Part shown: one piece after another, positions 33,510 through 43,904 of the stretch
Position numbering within the stretch: position 1 is the stretch's first letter
Layout of the letters: every line of letters begins with the position of its first letter
Origin: Pollenia angustigena
Taxonomy: Eukaryota > Arthropoda > Insecta > Diptera > Polleniidae
DNA: 64,000 bases
Direction of reading: 5' to 3'
Assembly (NCBI GenBank): GCA_930367215.1
Contig: OV884056.1
Location: 285,864,067-285,928,066 of the forward strand
The notes under the pieces: model-generated
Seen by the model: the letters and a program-made list of their open reading frames with translations, nothing else
The model's database searches: none
Told to the model about the DNA's origin: nothing
Position numbers and translations under genes: made by a program

Positions 33510-33765
33510 GCTTTGCCAACTTATTTTGCATAACCTACTGTCAAATACTAACAAAAAGTCTCTCAAATGTATTAAGGAAAACAAAAACAGAATAAAAAAA
33601 CATTTGATTCCGTACGGAATGTGCGATTAGATTCGCACCTTGCTTAAGCAAATGACGGTTTCATTAAACTTAGCAAAAGTTTCCTTAAGTTCAATATGGT
33701 TTGCCTCATATAATTTACATGTATTCGGTTTAGCCAACTTAAGCACATTGCGGTTGGGCTTTTAA
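33510..33765. mobile_element. CCGTACGGAATGTGCG family element, copy 2
   Basis: It is nearly collinear with 26551-26812 (TTGATTCCGTACGGAATGTG through CCAACTTAAGCACATTGCGG), including the GGTTGGGC end. Confidence 0.65.
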
Positions 33766-33779
33766 GCTGGAGTTCGTTC

Positions 33780-34490
33780 TACACTTGTTCGCACCTAACT
33801 GATCAGTAAAAAGAGTAGAATCAAGGAAGTTTAACACTCAGCAAGTTGCATGCACAAAAGCAAACGATGGCTTGACGCGTAGAATGCGAAAAGTAGGTGG
33901 TCTACTTTCTATTTTTGTAATCGTCAGAAGCGTCGTTTGAACATACCTAACAGAAAAAAAAAAAATAAATAAATTAAAAAAGAGTCCCTTTTGAATGTCT
34001 AATAAAAAATATAACAAAATTGGGAAAATCGAAAAAACAAAATTTTTTTTAAACCATCCGATTTGGCGTGGAATGCCACATATATAATTATATTATCAGA
34101 ATAAACAAGAACCTTATAGTACGATTCCACTAACATGTTTTGGACCACAAAACTAGTTTTGCAGCAAAACAAGTGTTTTGCTACTTGTTTTCCCATACAT
34201 TTTTCATGTTCGAAAAACTCAAACAAAAATTAGTTTTGCTCTAAAACATGTCGAAAATCATGAAACAACTCTGGATTATCCATTATTGGGTACTGACCAT
34301 TTCGAAAAAGTGACATATTTACCAAAATAGCCACTACTTATGGAGATTCAGTGGCCGTCCACTGTAAATTTGAAAATTTCATATTTAAAACTTTGTCTTT
34401 ACTATACACCTGCTACAGACCTTTGATGAAATTATATCAAAATCGGAGTTTTTGAAAATCTCCCTATTGTATTTTGAAATCAATTATTTA
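33780..34490. other. unassigned, with an imperfect ACATGTTTT inverted pair
   Basis: CTAACATGTTTTGGACC (34129) and CTCTAAAACATGTCG (34238) are inverted relative to each other, with repeated AAACTAGTTTTGC/AATTAGTTTTGC words between them. It may be a small decayed foldback. Confidence 0.35.
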
Positions 34491-34492
34491 TA

Positions 34493-34542
34493 TATATATA
34501 TAATGTCCTGTGGTTCCTATTCGGAACAAAGGGCCACAAAAA
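34493..34542 (-). mobile_element. 3' terminus of a second RTE-like element
   Basis: On the minus strand GGCCCTTTGTTCCGAATAGG is followed by AACCACAGGACATTATATATATA. This parallels the end at 28.38-28.43 kb, where CCCTATGTTCCTTATAGGAA is followed by TTCCAAGGATTACATATATAT. The shared stem GTTCC..ATAGGAA and TA tail mark it as a minimal 5'-truncated copy. Confidence 0.6.
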
Positions 34543-34544
34543 AA

Positions 34545-36500
34545 TCAATTATTTACTGAAATTTAAATTTAGCCACGTTATTATTTTTTAAAAATATATG
34601 TATCTCAACAGCACATGTTTTTTTTAATTAATTTGAATACTCACTCGCAAATATTTAATGTGTGAACAAGGAAATATTTTATATTCGCATTTTTCTACAA
34701 TACGTATTAAAAAAAAAATTGTTATTATGAAAAAAAACACATTATGGCGTCAAAACTATAAAATAAAAAAATAAACAAAAATATGCAACGGAATAAACTT
34801 TAAAAATAAGTCACAGTGTCTTGAAAATACCTAAACAAAAGATTTTATCTATTTTGGTTGTAGAAAAATACCAAGGTTTTGGTAGAAAATAAAGCTTGGG
34901 GCTTTATTTGCAACATTCGATCGATATCGACGAAATTTCAATTTAAACTGTATTGTACTTTCGATCGATATCGAGTGTCGCAACTTGCCCCCTGCCTTCT
35001 AAATAGGATTTTTATAAATAGTTTTCTCTATTTTTTTTTACAAAATTCTTTTCAAGTTTTTATTAAAGAAATTTATACGGAGCGGCGAATTGTGGCCCCA
35101 GGATATATGCTCCAAGTTCTAAATGAGGAATGGCCCTAAAACTAAAACAAAGCGTAAAAACATGAAATTTTTTCGGATTCATCCTTTTGGGGTGTTTTTG
35201 CAATTTAAGTGAAATGAATGAAAAGTGACCCCAAGGAACAAAATTTGACCCCGAAAATAATAAAAAAAATTTTACTTTGGTACTATTTTTCATTTCATAA
35301 CCAGACTTTTGTAACCATTAGACAACACAAAAAATTTCGAAGTTTTTGAATCGGTTTATTGGAATTAGCCATCAGCCACCCGAAAGATAGCTCACTTTGG
35401 TACTGCATTAGTCCTATTGTGATATACAGAGCTAATGAACATTTTAAAAAGCAGTACAACATATTTGTCATTGCAGATCTCAATAACAATTTGTTTCCTA
35501 ATGGAAAAAAGAAGCAACCTCACAATAAAAAATTATGTTTAAAACTTAGCAGGTTTGTAAGGAAGAAATGTAAAAGTTTCGCTTTCCATCCCGCTTATTT
35601 ATTCTGCTTTGAAATTGCATTAGTATCCAGATTATGAAATTCTAGTTTTACAATTTTTTTCTTCTTGTCTTTCCTCTTCTCCTTTTTATATTTTATATAT
35701 AATTACAAATACACCTACAGCCAACTTCAAGTTAAAAAGTGTGAGAATTAAAAAAAAAACATGAAACTGAGTACTCCTCCCCCATCTTCTCACCTCTCTC
35801 TCACCAATAAACTCAAGATATGCTACAGCAAAAATTACAACTCTGGACGATGACTAATCTGTATACCAATGCAATTTCAAAGCATAATTTTAAACAATTG
35901 CAGCAACAAAAATACCAAGTCTGAACGATGACTGACGGAAGGCATGAATTTTATAGAATGAGTTCACACTTTAAAGCAATACATTTTTGACACAAAAAAA
36001 AGCGCTTTATATCTATCAGCTTTACTCAATCAGTTTTTTGTTGCAGCTATTTTTTAGAATTTCCCTTACAAACCTGCTTCGCAGTAAGGGAATGGCGATG
36101 GGAAAGCTTGGTTAGAACCTGTTAAATTATTTCACTGCATCTCTGTATGTCTTTTTGCGTACCATTGGTTCTTCACAAAATGATAAAACAATTTAGTGGG
36201 CTTAGTTTTATCCTAGATAGATCATTCAAAAAGATAAACACTGGTTTCCCCATTTCTCTTTCTCTAATGGGGTGTAATAAAACACAGTTTACTCCGCGTC
36301 ATGACAACTTCTAATGAAGTCAGTGAGCTTTAGGCCGACCCTAAACGCCTGAACTCCTATCGGCCAGTGCCGTGGTTTTTTGAAACACTTAAGTGAAAAA
36401 GCGCATAATCGAGCGCTTTAATAAGATAGCTCTTATACAGCAGTAAATGATAAAGAATAAAATATACACAAAAGCTGCTATTTAAGTGCTGACAACGAAG
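34545..36500. other. unassigned intron sequence
   Basis: A 92-codon frame at 35359-35637 has no motif I recognise. Direct repeats of GA(A)CGATGACT(A/G)A occur near 35846 and 35924. TCGATCGATATCGA words near 34920 and 34965 are a short duplicated palindrome. No bounded element was found. Confidence 0.35.
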
Positions 36501-36505
36501 AAGCC

Positions 36506-37560
36506 ATTCACCCCTATCGCGAATGTTATGGGAATATGATACATGGGATCAAACCTAAATTCCCATCCCCAACAAATCGGTATCGCAAATATTTTGGGGA
36601 GTAAACATTTCTATTCACCCCTATCGCAAACAACTACTCCCATGAAAATATTCCCATATTTTTTTATTTCGTATTGTGAATGATTCCCATAACAAATTTT
36701 TTGGGAATGAATTCCCAAACTTAAAAAATTTGGCATCGCCAATGTTTACTCCCGCGAATTTTTTTAATAAATAATTTCCCAACAAGTGTTGATGTGAACG
36801 AGAAGGGAGCATGTAAATTTAATTTGTATTCTAAAGTAGGACTAAATTAAATTACTTTTTCCTCTTATTGAAGGAGTGCACATAAAGAAAATGAAGATAA
36901 ACACTATTCATTAGTTATTTTATCATATTTTTATTAGTATTTTATTTTGTATATTTTTCTTTCACAATACAGGCACTGACAAGTTACTCACAATAGTGAC
37001 TTTTGTTTACAAAGCACTGAAAAATAATTCACAATAGAAATTTTTACTCCCAAAATATTTGCGATACCGATTTGTTGGGGATGGGAATTAAGGTTTGTTC
37101 CCATGTATCATATTCCCATAACATTCGCGATAGGGGTGATTGTGAATTATTTGTCAGTGGTTTTTAAACAAAAGTCTCTATTGTGAGTAACTTGTCAGAG
37201 CTTGTATTGTGAGAGAAAAATATACAAAATAAAATACTAATAAAAATATAATAAAATAAATAATGAATAGTGTTTATCTTCATTTTGTTTATGTACACTC
37301 CTTCAATAAAAGGAAAAAGTAATTTAATTTAGTCCTACTTTAGAATACAAATCAAAATTTACATGTTCCCTTCTCGTTCACATCAACACTTGTTGGGAAT
37401 TTATTTAGTTAAAAGATTCGCGGGAGTAAACATTGGCGATGCCAAATTTTTTAAGTTTGGGAATTCATTCCCAAAAAATTAGCTATGGGATCATTCACAA
37501 TACGAAATAAAAAAATATGGGAATATTTTCATGGGAGTAGTTGTTTGCGATAGGGGTGAT
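36506..37560. mobile_element. interleaved inverted repeats A-B-A'-B' (ACCCCTATCGC family)
   Basis: Four blocks lie end to end: A (36506-36611), B (36613-37035), A' (37036-37140, inverse of A) and B' (37141-37560, inverse of B). A and B both start ATTCACCCCTATCGC, and A' and B' both end GCGATAGGGGTGAT, so they are ends of one TIR family. A and A' are nearly identical over about 105 bp, and B and B' over about 420 bp. Simple nesting would give A-B-B'-A', so the order implies an extra rearrangement. No coding capacity. Confidence 0.85.
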
Positions 37561-37732
37561 TAAAAAGCACTTTAGGAGTGCTTTGTTTGCATGTTAAAAG
37601 AAGCGATTATTGTCAGCAGAAAATAGTCCGCCAAACCGGGAACGCACCATACAAAAATCAGGGTTTCCATCAGCAGGTTTGAAGCGATTTGAGGTATGAA
37701 TTCATACATAAAACCTGCTCCTTTTGGACCAC

Positions 37733-38417
37733 AATCACCCCTATCGTGAATGATTTTTCCCTGGTAATTTTTCCCCTTTTCACATATTTGCGATCACAAA
37801 CAACTCCCATGAAAAAATGTCATTCAAAGGAGAATAATAACGTGAAAAAATGTTCACGGGAAAAAATTCCCCTTATCATGAAAAAAATTTTCCCTCGTAA
37901 TATGTTCACATTTCCCTTAGATTTTCTCACTTTATTTTTGCTAGGGAACAGAACATGTATGTATGTGAGTAGCTCCTCCTATAAATCGAATATAAAGGGT
38001 TAATAAAGTTAATAAGGCACAAACCGATATATTGCTCAACAAAATGCAAAACAACAGGTCGATTGCCTGCGGATTTGTAAAGCTTTCGATTGACTTGGTG
38101 GCAGAATTTTGGAAAATATTTTACTACATTAAATTTAAGAAGTGCAAAAAACTAACGTTGTAATCAAACTATCCCTCCAGTACTTAATATTTTGCTTTAT
38201 TATTTTAACTTTTCTTTAAAATATATACTTGTATATTTTTGAACAAAAATTTTATTGATTTTAAATTTTTTTAATCTTTCTTCTTTTTTTACATTCACTG
38301 GAACTGATAGTGCGGAAAATTTTTCCCATGAGATTCACGATTGCTTTTTTTCCTTCGAGGGGAATGAAAATTTCATGGGAACAAAAATTCCACTTGTTAT
38401 TCACTATAGGGGTGATT
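37733..38417. mobile_element. 685-bp TIR element of the ACCCCTATCG family
   Basis: The left end AATCACCCCTATCGTGAATG and right end (reversed) AATCACCCCTATAGTGAATA define it. Subterminal TCCCATGA and TTCACGGG words recur. A solo end is at 22740. No TSD was seen. Confidence 0.7.
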
Positions 38418-38424
38418 ATTTATT

Positions 38425-39185
38425 GGGTATGTCTTCCTTTATTTGAGTTGGAACGTTATCTATTTTTGTTAGCCACATATGAAACAAAGTTTTATAATAA
38501 ACTGTTAATTAATTTGGCCGTCTGTCATTTTAAATTCTACAATTTGGTTAATTTTTATAAATTAAATAATTTAAAAAAAACAAATAATTTTGTATTTACA
38601 ACATAAATTTTTAAAAATGTCATATTTTCGTTCATCAAGAAAAAAATATTATTTTGTTGTTGTAAAGCAAAAAACTATTTAAATTTTTTTATTAAAGACG
38701 TTGGGCATTGTGCCCACCATCTCGCAATTGTTTAATGAACTTTTTTATTTATTAATTTTACTATTTAATACATAAGTAGTTTCAAATTAAGTGTAACCTC
38801 ATTTTTTTTGTCTAAATAAAATATGCATATTTTATAAGAAATTTCTTGAAAATGCAAAATTTTATTTTAGACCTTTTGCATAATTAAAGACATGTAAAAT
38901 AATATAATAAAAGTTTTTAAAATGTATCAAAATGTTGGCAATATAACTGGTTAACTAATAGCAAATCTGTCAAATAAATTATTATCAATAGACGAAGGCA
39001 TTATTTTCATTACGAATTATTTGTTTGGAGGAACAGGCATAGTTCCATATAGTAGGTTGACATATACATACATACATTAGAGGCCTGCACAAATCCACTT
39101 GAAAATCAAATCACATTTGGTTTTTCAAGTCCAACATGTACATATATCAAATCTAAAGGGTTAGCTCAGGAATGTTACCGTGATC
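38425..39185. other. AT-rich intron, nothing recognised
   Basis: Only low-complexity sequence was found here. Confidence 0.45.
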
Positions 39186-39192
39186 ATCTTAA

Positions 39193-39457
39193 CAGTGTTG
39201 CCATAACCGTTTAATGAGAATATGCCAAAGCTTCAAAAAAAATCTGCTAAAATCAGTTAAATCGTAATATAAAGAAAATGTGCTAAAAATCCGCTAAATA
39301 AAACAGAATTTTGATACTTATTTTATAAAAACTTTTATGTTTTAAAAAAATATGCTCAACAATCTTCTTTTGTACAAGGAAATATGCTTAAAACCAGTTA
39401 GCATATTTTTAAAAATTCTCCAACTCTAGCAGAAAATGTGCTAGACTGGTAACACTG
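39193..39457. mobile_element. 265-bp hAT-like MITE
   Basis: Ends are CAGTGTTGCCATAACCG and, reversed, CAGTGTTACCAGTCTAGC. The flanks CATCTTAA and CATGTTAG match at 6 of 8 positions, consistent with an old 8-bp TSD. The interior has repeated TGCTAAAA words on both strands. Confidence 0.65.
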
Positions 39458-39796
39458 CATGTTAGTCAGCAAAGATTTTTTAACGTCAATAAGTTTTTTA
39501 ATCGATTATTTAAAAACTCATTTTGCAAGCAATATTTCCCGAAATGTACTACAGCCAATAAGATTGAACGATTAAACTTTTTTGAATTGTTATCGCAAAA
39601 GTTACGCGAAGGCATTGATGAAGAAGTCAACAACTTCCTTTCATCTTCCAGAACTATTACTCGGTAACATGTGTGTAAGGTAAGGTTAACACCCATGTTT
39701 CCACATGCAAGTGCAAGTTCGAAAAACCCAATACACTCACACTTTTTCAACAACATTCACACAATTTTTGTACATTCAGCCAATCGGCTGTGTATT

Positions 39797-39810
39797 TGTA
39801 TGTATGTATG

Positions 39811-39840
<30 letters not shown>
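39797..39840. repeat. GTAT tetranucleotide microsatellite
   Basis: About eleven uninterrupted copies of the GTAT/TATG unit occur directly at the left edge of the Helitron-like tandem region. Confidence 0.9.
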
Positions 39841-39841
<1 letters not shown>

Positions 39842-40736
39842 CGTATGGACTCCAAAACGGCTGGGCCGATATTGATGAAATTTTCAGGGAATCTGTAGAA
39901 TATTCAGGCGGGTGACACTGATTTTTGATCTTCGGTCTGCGGGCGGAGGGGCGTGGCAAAATCCAATTTTCATATTGAACCACCAATGACATCTATATAA
40001 TTTGGACGATTTAAAATGATCGCCATGGTTCAACTTAGATTTATACGAAAAGAAAATTTTGCCCGCCCACTTTAACGCCCACTTTTTTCGAATTACCTAA
40101 AATCAGAAAACGGCTCCATCGATTTGACAAATTTTTCTTTCAAATGTTCGTATTAATCCATTTTAAGTTTTCATCGAAAGAAAAATTTACCATGCCTACT
40201 TTTACTCCCACTTTTTTTATTAAGCGCATAACTTAAGAACGGCTTGACCGATTTGGACGATTTTTTCTTTAAATTGATCGCCATGGTCCAACTTAGTTTT
40301 TTTGCGGAAAGAAAATTTTGCCCCGCCCACTTTTTTCGATTTACCTAAAATCAAAAAACGGCTCCATCAATTTGACAAATTTTTCTTTCAAATGTTCGTA
40401 TTAATCCATTTTAAATTTTCATCGAGAGAAAAATTTACCACGCCTACTTTTACGCCCACTTTTTCTATTAAGCGCATAACTTGAGAACGGCTTGACCGAT
40501 TTGGACGATTTTTTCTTTAAAATCATCGCAATGGTCCAACTTAGGTTTTTACGGAAAAAAAATTTTGCCCCGCCCACTTTTACGCCCACTTTTTTCGATT
40601 TACCTAAAATCAGAAAACGGTTCCATCGATTTGACTAATTTTTCTTTCAAATGTTCGTATCTTTTTAAAGGATTTTAAAAATCGAACGCAAACATTTTTC
40701 CTAATTTGGACAGGACAACGTCTGTCGGGTCAGCTA
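39841..40736. mobile_element. Helitron-like element with about 250-bp tandem units
   Basis: It starts ACGTATGGACTCCAAAACGG. About three units follow, with landmarks ATCGC(C/A)ATGGT at 40019, 40277 and 40525, and repeated CCGCCCACTTTTTTCGATTT and ACGGCTTGACCGATTTGGAC. It ends ACGTCTGTCGGGTCAGCTAG followed by T. A CTAG end before T, with no TIRs and no TSD, fits Helitron termini. A DINE-like element starts right after it. Confidence 0.55.
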
Positions 40737-40737
40737 G

Positions 40738-41110
40738 TTCTGTATACATATAGAACGAATTTGTGCCAAATCTTATATCAATCCGTGCGTTATACCACCT
40801 TTTACCTTAGTTTTCGTAACAAAATGATCAAGTTTTTAGGGTGGTGTTTCCACATTTGGACTCAAAACTCTCATTCTACTGAACCGATTTTGCTGGGGTT
40901 CAATCCCAAACTGCTTAGGATAACTAGAAGCAACATTGACATCAACATTGTTTTTTCCTTTTAAATTTCAAAAGTGAGCGTGTTTTCAACAGACGGAAAG
41001 ACAGACGGACATGGCTTAATCGACTTAGAATTACTCAAAGAGCCAGAATATATATACTTTATGGGGTCTGTGATGAATTATCAAAAAGTTTGACACGGAA
41101 TGACAAACTT
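40738..41110. mobile_element. DINE/mini-me-like element, 3' part only
   Basis: It is collinear with 20912-21250 and 60800-61160 (AAATCTTATATCA, GGTGGTGTTTCCACATTT, GAACCGATTTTGCTGG, CAGACGGACATGGCTTAATC, CTTTATGGGGTCTG). The 153-bp array and 5' hairpin are missing. Confidence 0.65.
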
Positions 41111-41181
41111 GCTCATTCACCACAAATCCCACATAAAGCTCACGACGTTAATATTCCAATATTCGGAATATTACTCTCTAA

Positions 41182-41553
41182 AGGCAGAATTAGTCTTTAC
41201 TGCTGATTTGTTTTTGTTATTAAAAAAACCTATGAAATTGATTAGTTTTTCTGTTCTGTAGCGGTTCAGTTTGTTAAAATCAAAACCTTGTTAAGTAATT
41301 GTAAGTGACAGCAAAAAAAAAAAAAATAATAAAAATACATATTTATATTGAAATAAACAGTTTTTTGATTTTAAGAATTCATAAAATTGTATTTCTTCAA
41401 ATTTATGTGCATTAAAGTTATTGAAATAAAACAATGGACGTTGCAAAACTCATAAATTTTTCATAAATGGCTGATAAGTTACTACAGAAAAACTAACTAT
41501 AACAGTTTCGTAACAGAATGGCACGGAACAGAAAGTAAAGACTAACTGAGCCT
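41182..41553. mobile_element. 372-bp PIF/Harbinger-like MITE with TAA TSD, copy 2
   Basis: It has the same family and interior as 24578-24982. The left TIR is shortened (AGGCAGAATTAGTCTTTACT), and TAA flanks at 41179-41181 and 41554-41556. Confidence 0.8.
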
Positions 41554-41711
41554 TAACTTGTTTTAAATTGCAAACTGAATTATTGTAGTACATACTCATA
41601 AAAATGTAATTGATTACACAATCGATGCCGGGTAATGCAGAGATTAACTAACCATCACTTAAGGCTATGTCAGATAAAAATTTTGCTTTTAAGATTCACT
41701 TTGACATCTTA

Positions 41712-42165
41712 TAGGGCCCATACACAATACCATCATGATTGTACAATCAAGTGATTGTGCAATTAAGCTTGAAGCACACAACACACCAGCATGCTGGTAC
41801 AAAATTCATTTTTTACCAAAATGTGTGTGGAAAAGGTTGTAATGAATAACAATCAAATTTGTGCTGCTGTTATTATTGCTATTATCCTAAAACAAAAACG
41901 AATAAGGATTAAAAAAAAAACGTGTTTTAATTTAAATTTTGTTTTAAATTTTGAATTTTTTGATTTTTATGCCTTAACGATTTAACATTTATGAGCTAAC
42001 TTTACAGCACACGATACAATCATGCTGGTACAATCAAAAAAATATCAAACTATTTTTGATAAAGCACCATCAGCTGGTACAATCACACCACAAGCTCATA
42101 CACGGTCCATCAGCTGGCACAATCACTTGATTGTACAATCATGATGGTATTGTGTATGGGCCCTA
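41712..42165. mobile_element. 454-bp MITE, 49-bp perfect TIRs, TTA TSD
   Basis: The TIRs begin TAGGGCCCATACACAATACC and continue through ATCATGATTGTACAATCAAG for about 49 bp with no difference seen. TTA flanks at 41709-41711 and 42166-42168. Near-identical arms suggest recent insertion. It splits the first copy of a tandem duplication. Confidence 0.85.
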
Positions 42166-42471
42166 TTAGGTATGGCTATGTCAGATAAAAATTTTGCTTT
42201 TAAGATTCACTTTGACATCTTAGGTAAAATATACATACATACTTTTACGAAACATAACACACAAAGTACTTTTAACGCAGAGCGAAGCGAAAAGTTAGGC
42301 AACTCTCATGTGCGCACTTTGACAATCTGCTAGTATAATTTTCATTTATTTTATTTTATTTAATTTTTTTTTTTTGCAAAATTCAATTCCAATAATATGT
42401 TTAACTTTTATTTTTATAAGAAATAATTAAATGTATAATATCATAATGGCTTTTAAAGGTACACAGAAAAA

Positions 42472-42670
42472 ATTCTCCAAAATAAGATCGGTTTTAATTA
42501 AAAATTTAATTAAGTCAATTAAATGTTTGATCAAGTGAATTAAACGTTTAATCAAGTGAATTAAACGTTTAATTGATACTATTAATTTGTTTACTGGTGC
42601 AAATTTAATTAATTTTTTTAATTAATATCACAAATTTTTTAATTGAAATCGATTTTTATTTTTTTCTGTG
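42472..42670. mobile_element. Tc1/mariner-type MITE, CACAG termini, copy 2
   Basis: Collinear with 3697-3935 with a 40-bp gap near the left end, and TA on both sides (42470-42471, 42671-42672). Confidence 0.75.
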
Positions 42671-43150
42671 TAACCCAACAATGCGTGAGTTTTGTCAAAG
42701 CTTTTATTGTGTTATGCACCTTTTGCTTACGCTTTTTTGTCAAAGACACAACGCGACGAAGTTGTATCTGACACGGCCTTAACTGCCTGTTTTAAGAAAA
42801 TTAAAACAAGTGAGTGAGTGAGAAATTATATTAAAAACAAAAACAAATTTTCTTGTTTTATCGTTGTTTTCAATATAATTTCTCACTCGGTCACTTGTTT
42901 TAATTTTCAAAAAAAACGGCCAGTTAGTCTTAAAATTTTAGCCGTCAAGTATTGAGTTTTTAGGAGAGACAGGAAAAGAAATGGCATTTACTTTTCCCTT
43001 TTCTCCTTAAAGCTAAAGAGTATGATCCCGCACTTAAGCCCCAACCATAATGTGCTTTAGTTGGCTTAAGCAAATGTACGAATACATGTAAATCATATGA
43101 GACAAACCATATTCAACTTAAGAAAACTTTTTGTTACATTTTATGAAACT

Positions 43151-43683
43151 AATTAATATTGTGGTTATTTTGTTGAACTATTTAGGGTTTTCAATCCAAA
43201 TTTTTAATATTTTTAATTAGGCTTAAGTTCATCAAATTTAATTTTTATTAAATTATTTTTATGAAGGAAGGAATTTTACCACATGAAAAATAATTAAAAT
43301 TGTTATTGATAATCTTTCATTCTTGACCGTGGCCGGGGCTCGAACCCTGGCCAGCAGGTTACCATGACATGTTTCGATCGCAACCACTCGATCTCCTCAG
43401 ATTTATTTGCCGTTAAAATACAATTTGGTTTAAGGATTCAGTCAGCAGTCGTCGATGGCTGCAAGTGTAAGACGGCAAATCCATCTGAGGAGATCGAGTG
43501 GTTGCGATCGAAACATGTCATGGTAACCTGCCGGCCAGGGTTCAAGCCCCGGCCACGGTCAAGAATGAAAGATTATCAATAAAAATTTTAATTAATTTTC
43601 ATGTTGTAAAATTCCTTTCTTCATAAAAACAATTTAATGAAAATTAAATTTGATGAGATTAAGCCTAATTAAAAATATTAAAA
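43151..43683. mobile_element. inverted (head-to-head) SINE dimer with one 13-bp TSD
   Basis: Both arms carry a tRNA-like module: an A-box-like GATCGAGTGGTTGCG and a B box GGTTC(A/G)AGCC (43539-43548 plus; 43338-43347 minus). After it come GTCAAGAATGAAAGATTATC and an AT-rich tail, pointing outward in each arm. Head sequence GGTTTAAGGATTC to GACGGCAAAT is present only in the right arm. The whole unit is bounded by ATTTTATGAAACT at 43138-43150 and 43684-43696. The other copies of the host element show the uninterrupted site, confirming the TSD. Confidence 0.85.
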
Positions 43684-43904
43684 ATTTTATGAAACTGTCA
43701 TTTGCTTAAGCAAAGTGCGAAACTGACCGCACATTCCGTACTGAATCAAATGTTTGCTGATTTTATATTTGTTTTTTTAAAGACAAACTTTTTGTGAGTC
43801 TTAGTTCATACGGCTCACGCCCTTTTGACAAGATTTTTCCTTTTTCTTCTTTGAACATGAATTGGCGTTCAAAAGATTCATGTCATGTTGACGACATGTT
43901 TTTT

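Larger units (their letters stand above)
41663..42778. mobile_element. TTAA-flanked TIR element with two nested MITEs
   Basis: Ends are GGCTATGTCAGATA and, reversed, GGCCGTGTCAGATA. TTAA lies at 41659-41662 and 42779-42782, the target of piggyBac-type elements, although a TTA-target family remains possible. Inside are the MITE 41712-42165, a 54-bp tandem duplication, and the CACAG MITE 42472-42670. No transposase was seen. Confidence 0.55.

Noticed and set aside
35359..35637. 92-codon frame with protein-like composition
   Set aside because: No recognisable motif, no neighbours and no splice or promoter support. Length is within chance for this window.
43319..43570. tRNA genes at the Pol III box sequences
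   Set aside because: The A and B boxes belong to a SINE present in inverted pair with a shared tail and TSD. The acceptor stem does not pair.
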